Position numbers and translations under genes: made by a program
The notes under the pieces: model-generated
Databases searched by the model: none
What the model was told of the DNA's origin: nothing
Seen by the model: the letters and a program-made list of their open reading frames with translations, nothing else
Origin: Anaerophaga thermohalophila DSM 12881
GTDB taxonomy: Bacteria > Bacteroidota > Bacteroidia > Bacteroidales > Marinilabiliaceae
Length of the DNA: 64,000 nt
Assembly (NCBI RefSeq): GCF_000191885.1
Contig: NZ_AEWI01000007.1
Location: forward strand, 62,001 to 126,000
Direction: 5' to 3'
Part shown: in pieces, positions 45,834 to 53,745 of the stretch
Layout of the letters: every line of letters begins with the position of its first letter
Numbering within the stretch: position 1 is the stretch's first letter

Positions 45834-45880
45834 AAAAAACCATGCCGCTATCATTCTTTTTGCCGGCATGGTTTCTTTTT
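45834..45880. terminator. Bidirectional terminator hairpin
   Basis: AAACCATGCCG and CGGCATGGTTT form an 11-bp stem with a T run on each strand. It lies after the lipoprotein gene (stop at 45966) and before the Spy-like gene at 45797, splitting the run into two transcripts. Confidence 0.75.
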
Positions 45881-45965
45881 AAACTTTATCTGGTTATCAA
45901 TTTACCAGACTTACCTTTCAATTTACTGAAAGACAGGTATTAGTATTAAAAATATTCGAAGAAGT

Positions 45966-46748
45966 TTATTGCTCTTCCACTTCCCCTGTTTCCAAATTGG
46001 TAACATAACGGGTTCCGGAAATTTCAATGATAGCTTCCCGGTTGCCGGTAAACGTAATGGTTCCATCATAGCTGAACGAACCGTGACTACTACTGCCTGA
46101 TATCAAGAAATGAATGGTTCCGTTGTCGATTTCCTTAGGTTCTTTTTCAACGGCTACATCAACAAATTCAAATTGAATCGTGGCTTGGCGGGTTGCCTGG
46201 TTACGGATTTTAGACTCGAAACCGCCGCTTCGCTCCCACGTGCCGTTTATCAGGTACATATCGGAAGTATATTCAATGTTTGTGATTTCAAAATCACCGC
46301 TCACCGAGTGAGTGGAAGCCAGGCGGGGGGCATCAAATTCACCGTTGTAGCTAAAGCCTACATCCAACTTCAAGGGGTTTCCCAACTCGTCGCACTCCAA
46401 TGTGTAATTGTAGGTTTTGGTGTTATTATAGGTAATTACACCGGTTCCGGCAGTGACCATTGTTGTGTCAGCCGATTCGCCACAACTTAGACTTTTGCCA
46501 GTAGTACCAGCCGATTTCATGCCACTTTCATAATCTACTGCCTCGTTGGCAAGCGCGGCGGCAGTTTCAATATCCGATGCGGCACCTGAGGTTCCGCTGG
46601 CCAGTGAAGAGGCCACCATTTCGGCTGCTTCTGTTTCAGTAGCCGGTAAGTCATCGGCTACCGTTTCGTCATCCTTGTTACAGGAAGTAAAAATTAACAT
46701 TCCCGAAAGGGTAATAATACCTGTTAATAAAAGATTTCTTGTTTTCAT
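45966..46748 (-). CDS. Unrecognised lipoprotein with low-complexity N-terminal part
   Basis: A 260-residue protein with signal and lipobox IFTSC. Residues 30-75 are rich in Ala, Glu, Ser and Thr (TETEAAEMVASSLASGTSG), like a linker. The rest is beta-strand-rich (GDFEITNIEYTSDMYLINGTWERSGG, HGSFSYDGTITFTGNREAIIEI). No family is recognised. It lies 31 bp downstream of the Spy-like gene at 47196 and before a strong terminator, so these two form a transcript. An envelope role is inferred from context only. Confidence 0.6.
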   Translation of the reverse strand: MKTRNLLLTGIITLSGMLIFTSCNKDDETVADDLPATETEAAEMVASSLASGTSGAASDIETAAALANEAVDYESGMKSAGTTGKSLSCGESADTTMVTAGTGVITYNNTKTYNYTLECDELGNPLKLDVGFSYNGEFDAPRLASTHSVSGDFEITNIEYTSDMYLINGTWERSGGFESKIRNQATRQATIQFEFVDVAVEKEPKEIDNGTIHFLISGSSSHGSFSYDGTITFTGNREAIIEISGTRYVTNLETGEVEEQ

Positions 46749-46779
46749 TTTTTTAAATTTTAAGTTAATTAAATGATTA

Positions 46780-47196
46780 TTAAAAATTGTTTTCTTTTAA
46801 ATGGGTCAGAATGGTTTCCAACCGATTAATCCACTTTGCCCGAATGTCTTCCGTTTTTTTGATTTGTTCCGGTGTGAGGATGGCTTTTAGTTCGGTGCTT
46901 CGCTTTTGGTTGAGATCCAGCAGTTCAGCAATATTTTCCATTGCCATACCTTCTACTTTCAGGTAGGGCTGGCTCAACTTAGCATATTTCAGGTTAACCT
47001 GTAAGGCTCTTTCGGCCTGGGCTTCCTCCATGTCAAGTTTGTTTTTCATGACCATAGTAATAACTTGTGCACGTGTTTCCGGACTCTTCCTGAACAACTC
47101 GCGAAAACAATCTTGCCTGCCCTGCGCAAAACTGCTGAACGTAATTATTACAAGCAGTACTGCTGTTCCAATAAAAATGTTTTTTATTTTCATCAT
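46780..47196 (-). CDS. Spy-like periplasmic protein with LTxxQ motif
   Basis: A 138-residue protein with a signal peptide ending near SFAQG. The helical mature part includes MVMKNKLDMEEAQAERALQVNLKYA and LTPEQIKKTEDIRAKWINRLE, the LTxxQ motif of Spy/CpxP proteins. It starts immediately inside a dispersed element (ATG 47196 or 47193). It is divergent from the LytS/LytTR operon, so that system may control it. Confidence 0.68.
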   Translation of the reverse strand: MMKIKNIFIGTAVLLVIITFSSFAQGRQDCFRELFRKSPETRAQVITMVMKNKLDMEEAQAERALQVNLKYAKLSQPYLKVEGMAMENIAELLDLNQKRSTELKAILTPEQIKKTEDIRAKWINRLETILTHLKENNF

Positions 47197-47198
47197 AT

Positions 47199-47297
47199 TT
47201 CATCCGTATAAAATTTGTTTATTAAGGTCTGATGGAACTCGCATGCAAGGGTTTATACATGTTCTCTTGTGACAAACTTTGCCATGCTCGTTTCATC
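47199..47297 (-). repeat. TGACAAAG palindromic element, full copy next to a start codon
   Basis: Reading on the - strand it runs from GATGAAACGAGCATGGCAAAG to TTTTATACGGATGAA and contains TGGCAAAGTTTGTCA. Its end is 3 bp from the first possible start of the Spy-like gene. Confidence 0.7.
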
Positions 47298-47393
47298 AGT
47301 ATATAATTTACTTAAGTTATTGGTCTGATGGAACTCGCATGTAAGAACTTATACATATTCTTATTGTAGCAAACTTTGCCATGCTCGTTTCAT
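47292..47393 (-). repeat. TGACAAAG palindromic element, tandem second copy
   Basis: Same orientation and directly adjoining the copy at 47199. It has TGGCAAAGTTTGCTA at the palindrome and GCGAGTTCCATCAGACC near its other end. Confidence 0.65.
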
Positions 47394-47567
47394 TTTAAAA
47401 TCCGCTTCAAACTTATGTCCTCCATGCCGCGTTATGGAAAACTTTTCATCAAACTGCACATTCTTTTATACCAACAACCTGACAACTCAATAAGCGACTC
47501 GTTGAATCTTTTGGCCATTGGTTGAACCTTAAAAGGCGTTGGTTTAATCAGTTTATCCTGAATTGAT

Positions 47568-47575
47568 TAATTTTG
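47568..47575 (+). promoter_or_regulatory. Promoter -7 box for the LytS/LytTR operon
   Basis: TAATTTTG matches TAnnTTTG and lies 12 bp before the ATG at 47588, with TTTA about 21 bp upstream as a weak -33 element. It overlaps an alternative TTG start at 47573, which supports the ATG as the true start. Confidence 0.5.
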
Positions 47576-47587
47576 TACTATTGCAAT

Positions 47588-48688
47588 ATGAAGAAATTGC
47601 TTGTACATATCAGTGTTTGGTTGATCCTTACTTATTTCCTGTATATTCCCTTCGCGTTGTTTTTGCCATGGGAAATGGCAATAGCCAGGGCGGTTGCCGG
47701 AATTTCGCTGATTGCCGGTATGTTCTATATTTCCGGGTGGGTGCTGGCCTCCCATTTTTTGGTCAGGCGTAAAAAGTATGTGTTGTTCTTTCTGTCTTCC
47801 ATTTTGTTGTGTATTGTGTTTTCCATAATACGGGTCAAGTTACTGGGCTTGTTTCCTGAATCTGTCCCGGCCTTTACCGGTCGGGTTCCAAGAGAATTTT
47901 TTGAATCGAAAAGGGATTTGAATCCGGGGTATAATCCTGAATTGCTTAACCGTTTAAAACCAGGCAGGGCTGCCTGGTTACCCGGATTTATTATGAACGT
48001 GGTTATCCTGTTTGTCGCGACCTTGTTTAGACTGTATGAACATAAGGCGGAGAAAGAGCAGGAAAGCCGTGAAGAATTACAGCGCAGCCAGGAGGCGCAG
48101 ATTCTCTACCTGAAATCGCAGGTCAATCCTCATTTTTTGTTCAATACGCTCAATAATCTTTACGGGCTTACCTATTCCAAATCGGAACTTGCCCCTCAAA
48201 TGGTGCTGGGCCTTTCGGACACGATGCGCTACCTGATTTATGAGACCGAGCAAAAGTTAGTGCCGGTGGAAAAAGAACTGGATTTTATCCGGAATTACCT
48301 TGACCTCGAAAAAAAGCGCATCTCACACCCTGAAAATATCCGTCTTTCGGTTAACATGACCAGACAAACGGGTTTTATCCCGCCTTTGCTGTTGCTTCCT
48401 TTTGTAGAAAACTGTTTTAAACACGGAACCATCGGCCGGGAAGATGAAGGGTGGATCGAACTGGATATCTGGGATGAGAAAGAGCGCTTCTTTTTTGTTT
48501 GTAAAAACAGTTACCGGGAAGATAAAAAAGCAGGACAAACGAAAGGGGCAGGGCTTGGATTGGTAAATGTAAGGAAACGGCTGGACCTGATTTTCGGGGA
48601 AAATTATGAACTTAAAATCGTGAAACAGGAAGATGAGTACATGGTATCGCTCCGGTTTCCGGTTTTTTCTAAAAAAGAAGAGTTGTAA
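47588..48688 (+). CDS. LytS-type sensor histidine kinase
   Basis: About 366 residues with four N-terminal membrane helices, a coiled coil (EHKAEKEQESREELQRSQEAQI) and the His_kinase domain (PF06580): LKSQVNPHFLFNTLNNLYGL carries the phospho-accepting His. The HATPase part has PPLLLLPFVENCFKHG and GAGLGLVNVRKRLDLIFG. The start at 47588 is chosen over the upstream TTG. It phosphorylates the LytTR regulator that begins at its last base. Confidence 0.9.
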   Translation: MKKLLVHISVWLILTYFLYIPFALFLPWEMAIARAVAGISLIAGMFYISGWVLASHFLVRRKKYVLFFLSSILLCIVFSIIRVKLLGLFPESVPAFTGRVPREFFESKRDLNPGYNPELLNRLKPGRAAWLPGFIMNVVILFVATLFRLYEHKAEKEQESREELQRSQEAQILYLKSQVNPHFLFNTLNNLYGLTYSKSELAPQMVLGLSDTMRYLIYETEQKLVPVEKELDFIRNYLDLEKKRISHPENIRLSVNMTRQTGFIPPLLLLPFVENCFKHGTIGREDEGWIELDIWDEKERFFFVCKNSYREDKKAGQTKGAGLGLVNVRKRLDLIFGENYELKIVKQEDEYMVSLRFPVFSKKEEL

Positions 48689-49422
48689 TGGAAAGGATTA
48701 AATGTATTGTGGTGGATGATGAACCGATTGCCCGTCAGTATTTAAGCGACTATGTTGCAAAAATGCCTCAACTTGAGCTACTGGCTGTTTTTAGCAGTGC
48801 AAAGGACGCCTGGGAAATTATCGGGTCAGGGGCGGCTGAACTGGTTTTCCTGGATATTCAAATGCCGGGACTGACGGGGATTGAACTTATCCGCACCCTT
48901 CAAAAAAAGCCGGCGATTATTCTTACCACGGCTTATTCCGAGTATGCCCTCGAAGGCTACGAACTGGATGTGGCCGACTACCTTCTGAAACCCATTTCTT
49001 TTGACCGGTTTGCCAAAGCCGTGAACAAAGTGGCCGAACGTTTGGAAAAACAAATCGGCAGCATCAGTACCGGCTTGTCACCGACCGGTGAAAACGAAAC
49101 AACCACCCGCGATTTTATTTTTGTTAAATCGGGCTACAAGTCGGTGAAGGTGAATGTCAGTGATATCCTGTACGTGGAAGGCATGAAAGAATACGTGGTC
49201 ATCCATACGAAGGACAAGAAATTTACCAAGCTCGACCGGATGAAAAACATGGAGAATTTTCTAAAAGGGAAAGGGTTTATCAGGGTGCACAAATCCTATA
49301 TTGTTTCTGTGAAGAATATTGATTCTGTTTTTGGGAATACGATTGAAATTAACCAGAAACAGTTGCCACTTGGACGAAGTTTTAGAGATGAGGTAAACAA
49401 TGCGTTGGGAATAAGCGAATAG
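48688..49422 (+). CDS. LytTR-family response regulator
   Basis: A 244-residue regulator. The receiver domain has IVVDDEPIARQYL (acidic pair 10-11), phospho-acceptor Asp 56 in LVFLDIQMPGLTGIEL and the conserved Thr/Lys in LTTAYSEYALEGYELDVADYLLKPI. The C-terminal LytTR DNA-binding domain has DFIFVKSGYKSVKVNVSDILYVEGMKEYVVIHT and RVHKSYIVSVKNID. Partner of the preceding kinase. Its targets are unknown; the divergent Spy-like operon is a candidate. Confidence 0.92.
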   Translation: MERIKCIVVDDEPIARQYLSDYVAKMPQLELLAVFSSAKDAWEIIGSGAAELVFLDIQMPGLTGIELIRTLQKKPAIILTTAYSEYALEGYELDVADYLLKPISFDRFAKAVNKVAERLEKQIGSISTGLSPTGENETTTRDFIFVKSGYKSVKVNVSDILYVEGMKEYVVIHTKDKKFTKLDRMKNMENFLKGKGFIRVHKSYIVSVKNIDSVFGNTIEINQKQLPLGRSFRDEVNNALGISE

Positions 49423-49464
49423 ATGCATGTTTTCTGAATTGTTTTGTTCACTTCTGCCTTGCCT

Positions 49465-49661
49465 GTGGAATACGAAATCCCGACGATTGGTACAATTTAC
49501 CCGGGAGCTTCAACCGATAATGGTTCACCCTGTGAAAATTATATTTAACAGGGCAAGCCATACATCCATTGTCCCGGCAGGATACTATTGGAAGGTCAAC
49601 AGGTTTTGTTAGAGACATAAGTCACTGTAGAGCAATTACATAGAGCGAATTCGTGTCGCAA
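49465..49661 (-). mobile_element. Group II intron 5'-end fragment
   Basis: Matches the 5' third of the intron at 52063-52705 at roughly 85% over about 200 bp. On the - strand it starts TTGCGACACGAATTCGCTC after the exon sequence GAAACGTTA. The rest of the intron is missing. Its upstream exon also ends in ACGTT, like the attC-like site at 52706. Confidence 0.7.
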
Positions 49662-49841
49662 TAACGTTTCCGTGAATGATGTCGTTTGGCGATTCGAAGT
49701 ACAAACTTGTCAAACCGCTACACCGTATTTTAGATGTAACTCCCTCGAATGTAGCACTATCTGCCAAATGTGCTATACATGATGTCAGGGAATCGTGCTT
49801 TCATTATTATTTATCTTCCGGGCTCTAATATAATTTTTATG

Positions 49842-49986
49842 TATGAGTACGGTCTAAAAAGCATCTTTGTTGCCAAACCGGTTGTTGTTTTAAATTTTTG
49901 CATGCCATTAACAATAAGTTAACTCCGGTACAAAAATTTAAAACGTCTTGATTTTGACAAAAATATGCTTTTTATAGCGCACTCAT
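49842..49986. repeat. GTCTAAAAAGCAT palindromic element, copy 2
   Basis: Same layout as 28152-28298: GTCTAAAAAGCATCTTTG at the left, CAAAAATATGCTTTTTATAG at the right, and AAATTTTTGCAT/GTACAAAAATTT inside. It ends 10 bp from the antiporter stop codon. Confidence 0.72.
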
Positions 49987-49996
49987 GTATAACCAA

Positions 49997-51211
49997 TTAC
50001 TTTTCAATTTCTCCTGCTTTCTTTAGCGACAATTTAGCAATTACAGGACCTATCACTTCATGGATAACCGTAGCTCCCAGGATAATATTGATGAACTCAT
50101 CGGAAATTGATGAAAAGACGGGATTATATTTTATCATAAGAGCCAGACCAATAACAATTCCCCCCTGAGGTATTAAACCACCGGCAGTATATTTTTTAAC
50201 TTCCGGGGATGCTTTTCTTGCTCCAACCCATACACCTGTAAACTTCCCTAAAGCTCTTAATAGAACAAAAAGAAGCACAACTAAAAAGACATTACCTAAA
50301 ACAGTAATATCCAAATGCATACCACTAATGGTAAAGAAAAGAATAAAAACCAGCTGTTCAGTGTATCTTTCGAGCAATTGAAAGATTAATTTTTGTTTTT
50401 TGTTAAAATTTATAACCATAAAACCCATAAACATTATTGCAAGCAATTCATCTACTTCCAAAAAAGAGGAAATGCCAAAACACAAGCTCAGAAAGCCTAT
50501 AATGATAGTAATCATCATTCCTTCAGAACTTTTGGCGAGATGTTGTGACACTTTATTAAAGATAAAACCTATGACGCCACCAACCAATAAAGCTCCAAAT
50601 AATTGTCTTACAACTAATAAAGCTACAGAACCAATTTCTATATCTTGTGACGAGACAAAAGGAGTGGCAATGGCAATGGCAATACTGAATAATAATAATC
50701 CCATGGCATCATCAAAAGCTGCTACCCCCATGATAGTTGACATAACTTTACCTTTTGCTTTATATTCATGGGCTACGGCAAGGGTGGCGGTGGGATCTGT
50801 TGGGGCAGCAAGAGAGCCCAGCATAAGACTCAATGGAATATAAACAGTCATGTAAGTGGCATCATCAATGTTTAATAATAAGGGAGAAAGAAGAATAAAG
50901 CCAAGCATTACAAGTAAAAAAGCAAAGGTGGATTCTCCTAATGTAATTTTCAGAATTTGCCGCCCTTGATTTTTGATTTTAGAGATTGATAAAGTACCCC
51001 CAACTGAAAATGTAATAATACTTAATGAAATATTGGTTACTATTTTTGTGTGATCAACAAACGATTCCGAAACAAAAGGAGCTATCCGGGGACTTAATAA
51101 AATTCCTGCAATAATATAACCTGTGACTTTTGGCAAATTAAATTTATCGACAAGTTCTCCAAGTACGAAACCTGCTATAATAATTATTCCAATTAATGTT
51201 ATGCCACTCAT
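49997..51211 (-). CDS. Cation:proton antiporter (CPA2-type)
   Basis: A 404-residue membrane protein with about 12 helices. FNLPKVTGYIIAGILLSP is the usual start of CPA antiporters. The core has GSLAAPTDPTATLAVAHEYKAKGKVMSTIMGVAAFDDAMGLLLFS, whose paired Asp residues resemble the ion-binding site, and AGGLIPQGGIVIGLALMI near the end. No RCK/TrkA-N domain follows, so it is a short Na+/H+ or K+/H+ exchanger. The gene looks AT-rich compared with the flanking housekeeping genes and borders a toxin-antitoxin array, so horizontal acquisition is likely. Confidence 0.86.
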   Translation of the reverse strand: MSGITLIGIIIIAGFVLGELVDKFNLPKVTGYIIAGILLSPRIAPFVSESFVDHTKIVTNISLSIITFSVGGTLSISKIKNQGRQILKITLGESTFAFLLVMLGFILLSPLLLNIDDATYMTVYIPLSLMLGSLAAPTDPTATLAVAHEYKAKGKVMSTIMGVAAFDDAMGLLLFSIAIAIATPFVSSQDIEIGSVALLVVRQLFGALLVGGVIGFIFNKVSQHLAKSSEGMMITIIIGFLSLCFGISSFLEVDELLAIMFMGFMVINFNKKQKLIFQLLERYTEQLVFILFFTISGMHLDITVLGNVFLVVLLFVLLRALGKFTGVWVGARKASPEVKKYTAGGLIPQGGIVIGLALMIKYNPVFSSISDEFINIILGATVIHEVIGPVIAKLSLKKAGEIEK

Positions 51212-51342
51212 CTTCTCTCTATTTTTGGTACCGGCAATTATAAATATGCATCCTTATTTGCCGACAACACTACATCACTATTTGCCGATTTTGGTACATT
51301 GTTATTTTCCGGTTACACTAATGGTCTGGCGCAGTCTACTCG

Positions 51343-51356
51343 ATTGTAGCATGTGC
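51343..51356 (-). other. attC-like R'' remnant after the MntA/HepT module
   Basis: On the - strand GCACATGCTACAA starts 2 nt after the hepT stop codon. Its complement TTGTAGCATGTGC matches the start of the same unit (TTGTAGCAAATGC, rebuilt by removing the intron at 52063-52705) at 11 of 13 positions. No opposing attC arm is recognisable beyond it, so this is at most a truncated site. Confidence 0.4.
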
Positions 51357-51357
51357 A

Positions 51358-51717
51358 TTAATTATATAGGAGGGAGTGAATTTCTTTCTGAAGTTGGCCA
51401 AGGTCTCTTGTCACAATGGCCCAAATTATATCCTCGGATACGGAGTCATAGCCATGAATTATTCGGTTACGAGTATCAACAATTTTTCGAGCATGGCTTA
51501 TTTGTATCTCAGGGTCAAATTGCAATATCCTATTTACCGCTTCCCCAATTATTTCGATGTTTCTTTCAACCGCTTTTCTTGTTTTCAAATCTTTCTGGAA
51601 CTCGAAGAAATTTATAGTTTCGGGCAGAAAGCTCTCTTTTTCTTCAATTGACTGCTTTATGTCTTCAAGCCAAGTTTGGATTTCTTTTTGCATAAATCTG
51701 AATTTTGGTTCTTTCAA
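51358..51717 (-). CDS. HepT-like toxin (DUF86)
   Basis: A 119-residue helical protein with the HepT signature RX4HXY: Arg 83, His 88, Tyr 90 in RNRIIHGY. The frame overlaps the MntA gene by 53 bp if it starts at 51717; the Met at 51693 is an alternative start. HepT is a HEPN-type RNase toxin that is silenced by MntA-dependent AMPylation of the tyrosine. An attC-like R'' remnant follows the stop. Confidence 0.88.
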   Translation of the reverse strand: MKEPKFRFMQKEIQTWLEDIKQSIEEKESFLPETINFFEFQKDLKTRKAVERNIEIIGEAVNRILQFDPEIQISHARKIVDTRNRIIHGYDSVSEDIIWAIVTRDLGQLQKEIHSLLYN

Positions 51718-51988
51718 TTTCGCTCTTCAGGTACTTGTTTCTAAGGGCCTTTTGTTCTAACAGGTCGATTTCTCTTCTTAGGATTTCCTTTAGTTCAAAC
51801 TTCAGGTTAAAGTACTTATCAGCATACGATACAGGATCACTATCATCAATGTCTACCAATAAATCGATATCACTGTCGGGATTAAAGCTGTCATTCGTTA
51901 CAGAGCCAAATGCAAACAGAGCTCGGACTTTGTTTATTTCGCAAAGCCTGTTGATCTGCTCAATATGTTGATCTATTATTTTCATCAT
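51665..51988 (-). CDS. MntA-like nucleotidyltransferase antitoxin
   Basis: About 107 residues from the start at 51988 (a longer frame begins at 52003). The minimal nucleotidyltransferase motif GSX10DXD is present (FGSVTNDSFNPDSDIDLLVD), with the metal-binding Asp pair two residues apart, and a third acidic residue in REIDLLEQ. MntA AMPylates the HepT toxin and neutralises it. The 3' end overlaps hepT. The 60 bp upstream lead directly to the 3' end of a group II intron. Confidence 0.88.
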   Translation of the reverse strand: MMKIIDQHIEQINRLCEINKVRALFAFGSVTNDSFNPDSDIDLLVDIDDSDPVSYADKYFNLKFELKEILRREIDLLEQKALRNKYLKSEIERTKIQIYAKRNPNLA

Positions 51989-52062
51989 AAACCAAAAATA
52001 CAACTTTTTTCAGTATAATGCTTTAGTGAAAAATTGGCTTCTCCTTTTTTTTGCATTTGCTA

Positions 52063-52705
52063 ACCGGGTAGCTTACGCCCCCTATGAACCGTGCGTGCCA
52101 GTTTATGCATTCATAATTGATATTTTAAGGAATGCATGATTTTCAATTCCCGGCACACGGCTCAGGCACTTTTAAGTCCGTTCCGGTGAGGGAAGACCCG
52201 GCTGCTATTACTATCTATATTATCGTTGACAATAAAAGTAGTAATTTGTCTTTATTCTTTAGCTAAGGTTTCTTTTCTATAGGCTCATCCTGTCTGCCGG
52301 CTGAACAACATCTTCGTATGAGCTGCGTTAAACGCTCATAACCTGTCAGCTTACCGTTTTGGCAGGGAGCGTATCAGTCTTGGTTTTCGCTCTTACGCCT
52401 TTACGACAGTTGCGGAATATTCAAATATTTTAGCCATGCTCACGCATCCATGCCCTTAATCGGTCTAAGACCCCGATGACACTCCGCCTCGCGGTTTCGT
52501 GCCACGCCGTGGGATACGAAATCCGGGCGATTGGTACACTTCTCCCGGGAGCTTCAACCGATAATGGTTCACCCTGTGAAAATTATATTTAACAGGGCAA
52601 GCCATACATCCGTTGTCCCGGTAGGATACTATTGGAAGAACAATAGGTTTTATCAGAGGTGTAAGTCTCTGTAAAACAATTATATAGAGCGACTTCGTGT
52701 CGCAA
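52063..52705 (-). mobile_element. ORF-less group II intron inserted in an attC-like site
   Basis: About 643 nt on the - strand. It starts TTGCGACACGAAGTCGC, as the intron at 13381 starts TTGCGCC, and ends GCTACCCGGT, as that one ends CTACCCGGA. Domain V arms are GAGCCGTGTGCCGGG and CTGGCACGCACGGTTC with an intact AGC triad. Between them is an unusually long insert of about 45 nt containing its own ATGCATTC/GAATGCAT stem. Domain I segments such as GCGAAAACCAAGACTGATAC are visible. No reverse transcriptase frame is present. Removing it restores an attC-like R' box GTTGTAGC. Confidence 0.72.
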
Positions 52706-52848
52706 CAACGTCCCGGCTATATTCGCCTGGCCCGTGGCTTTCAGACCAGCTGCGATTTTATCAGCTTGAACGCATGGAAGAGGGTAATACAAGACCCTCA
52801 ATATGCTGTGGATGCCACAGTTAGCGTATTATAGCTTTGTTGTGCAAA
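52706..52848 (-). other. attC-like recombination site 2 (after higA)
   Basis: On the - strand it runs from TTTGCACAACAAAGC to GGGACGTTG, where the intron begins. The outer arms GCTATAATACGC and GCGAATATAGC pair, then GTGGC with GCCAC, and GAGGGT/ACCCTC forms an inner hairpin. R'' is GCACAAC (consensus RYYYAAC with one mismatch). About 85% identical to the site at 53746. It begins 10 nt after the higA stop codon. Confidence 0.62.
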
Positions 52849-52857
52849 TATTGCTTA

Positions 52858-53298
52858 TTACGCCTCTATCATATTTTTCCTCGTATTCATTAAACTCGCA
52901 TTTCGAAAATGTCTGTTCACTTCGTTAATCAATTTATAAGGTCGATTAAAAGCTTCTTGAGATAGCTTAAAATAATCTGAAAGTTTCCTTATTGTATCTT
53001 TTGAAAGTCCTTTATGATAATTAAGAATCTTAGATATTGTTCCTTTTGATAAATTCAATATTTCAACCAAATCTTTTGCTTTCAAATCATGCTCTTCCAT
53101 CAACGCTTTAAGTAATTCTATTGGGTCAGAATCTTTAAAGGTATTATGCTCTTTATCCCATTTTTCTATCAAAAGAGTAAGCAATTCTATCTCATCTTTG
53201 GTAGCTTTATTGTCTTTAAGAATCAAATCCTCTAGGATGTCGCAATATTCTTTGTACTGCTCCACATTTTTTATTACTGTATATTTTAATGTTTCCAT
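52858..53298 (-). CDS. higA: HigA-like antitoxin with HTH domain
   Basis: A 146-residue protein. The N-terminal half is acidic and helical (EYCDILEDLILKDNKATKDEIELLTLLIEKW), with the IELLKALMEEHDLKAKDLVEIL block typical of HigA antitoxins. An XRE-type helix-turn-helix follows (LKAKDLVEILNLSKGTISKILNYHKGLSKDTIRKLSDYF, about 72-110). It binds and neutralises the upstream HigB and represses the operon. The gene lies 23 bp after higB, the reverse order (toxin first) that characterises higBA. Confidence 0.88.
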   Translation of the reverse strand: METLKYTVIKNVEQYKEYCDILEDLILKDNKATKDEIELLTLLIEKWDKEHNTFKDSDPIELLKALMEEHDLKAKDLVEILNLSKGTISKILNYHKGLSKDTIRKLSDYFKLSQEAFNRPYKLINEVNRHFRNASLMNTRKNMIEA

Positions 53299-53321
53299 CT
53301 TTTTTCTTTTTTTAATTACGA

Positions 53322-53654
53322 TTAATAAACATCAATCTCGTACTGTTTTCTCTCATTGCAAAGTTTTGTGTATTCTGCATGAGTACCAATCCACTTAATA
53401 AATAGATGAACTCTCGTATCTCCAAAGTGATATTTACAAATCAGACGATAATTATTTCCGCCGATATTAAACACAACTCTGTCAGAACCTTTACCTAAAA
53501 TATCAGCACTATTAAATGTCAATATTATTTCATTAGGTTCGTGCCAATCAACTCGTTTAATAATTGATAACCATATCTCAAAAGCTGCTCTACTTCTGGC
53601 ATTTCTCAAGATATAATCTTCAATTGTCTGCTTCTTAATTAAATGTACTTTCAT
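53322..53654 (-). CDS. higB: HigB-like mRNA interferase toxin
   Basis: A 110-residue RelE-fold toxin of the HigB type (PF09907). Family blocks are KKQTIEDYILRNARSRAAFEIWLSIIKRVDW, VFNIGGNNYRLICKYHFGDTRVHLFIKWIGTHAEYTKL and the terminal charged segment. The His and Tyr residues in this C-terminal block belong to the nuclease surface. It cleaves mRNA on ribosomes when not bound by HigA. The gene starts about 90 bp after an attC-like site, as in an integron cassette. Confidence 0.9.
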   Translation of the reverse strand: MKVHLIKKQTIEDYILRNARSRAAFEIWLSIIKRVDWHEPNEIILTFNSADILGKGSDRVVFNIGGNNYRLICKYHFGDTRVHLFIKWIGTHAEYTKLCNERKQYEIDVY

Positions 53655-53745
53655 TTACTTATTCGCAAATATACAAGAAATGTTTCACAAAAGGAAACTA
53701 TTTGAGTCAATCCTGTTTCAATTTTGTAGGATGGTCTCCTGCAAT

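Larger units (their letters stand above)
49423..49996. other. Intergenic region: intron fragment and palindromic element
   Basis: Contains a group II intron 5' fragment (49465-49661), about 180 bp of sequence with small hairpins (TAGCAC/GTGCTA) and a GTCTAAAAAGCAT element. No gene is supported. Confidence 0.6.

Noticed and set aside
49670-49840. A further attC-like site before the intron fragment
   Set aside because: The exon ends ACGTT and small hairpins exist, but no opposing R'' box or long paired arms could be found.
52589-52801. Two similar short frames starting MRVLYYPLPCVQADK (here and at 53651-53845)
   Set aside because: Their similarity comes from the repeated attC-like DNA, not from protein conservation; the frames diverge as soon as the repeat ends.
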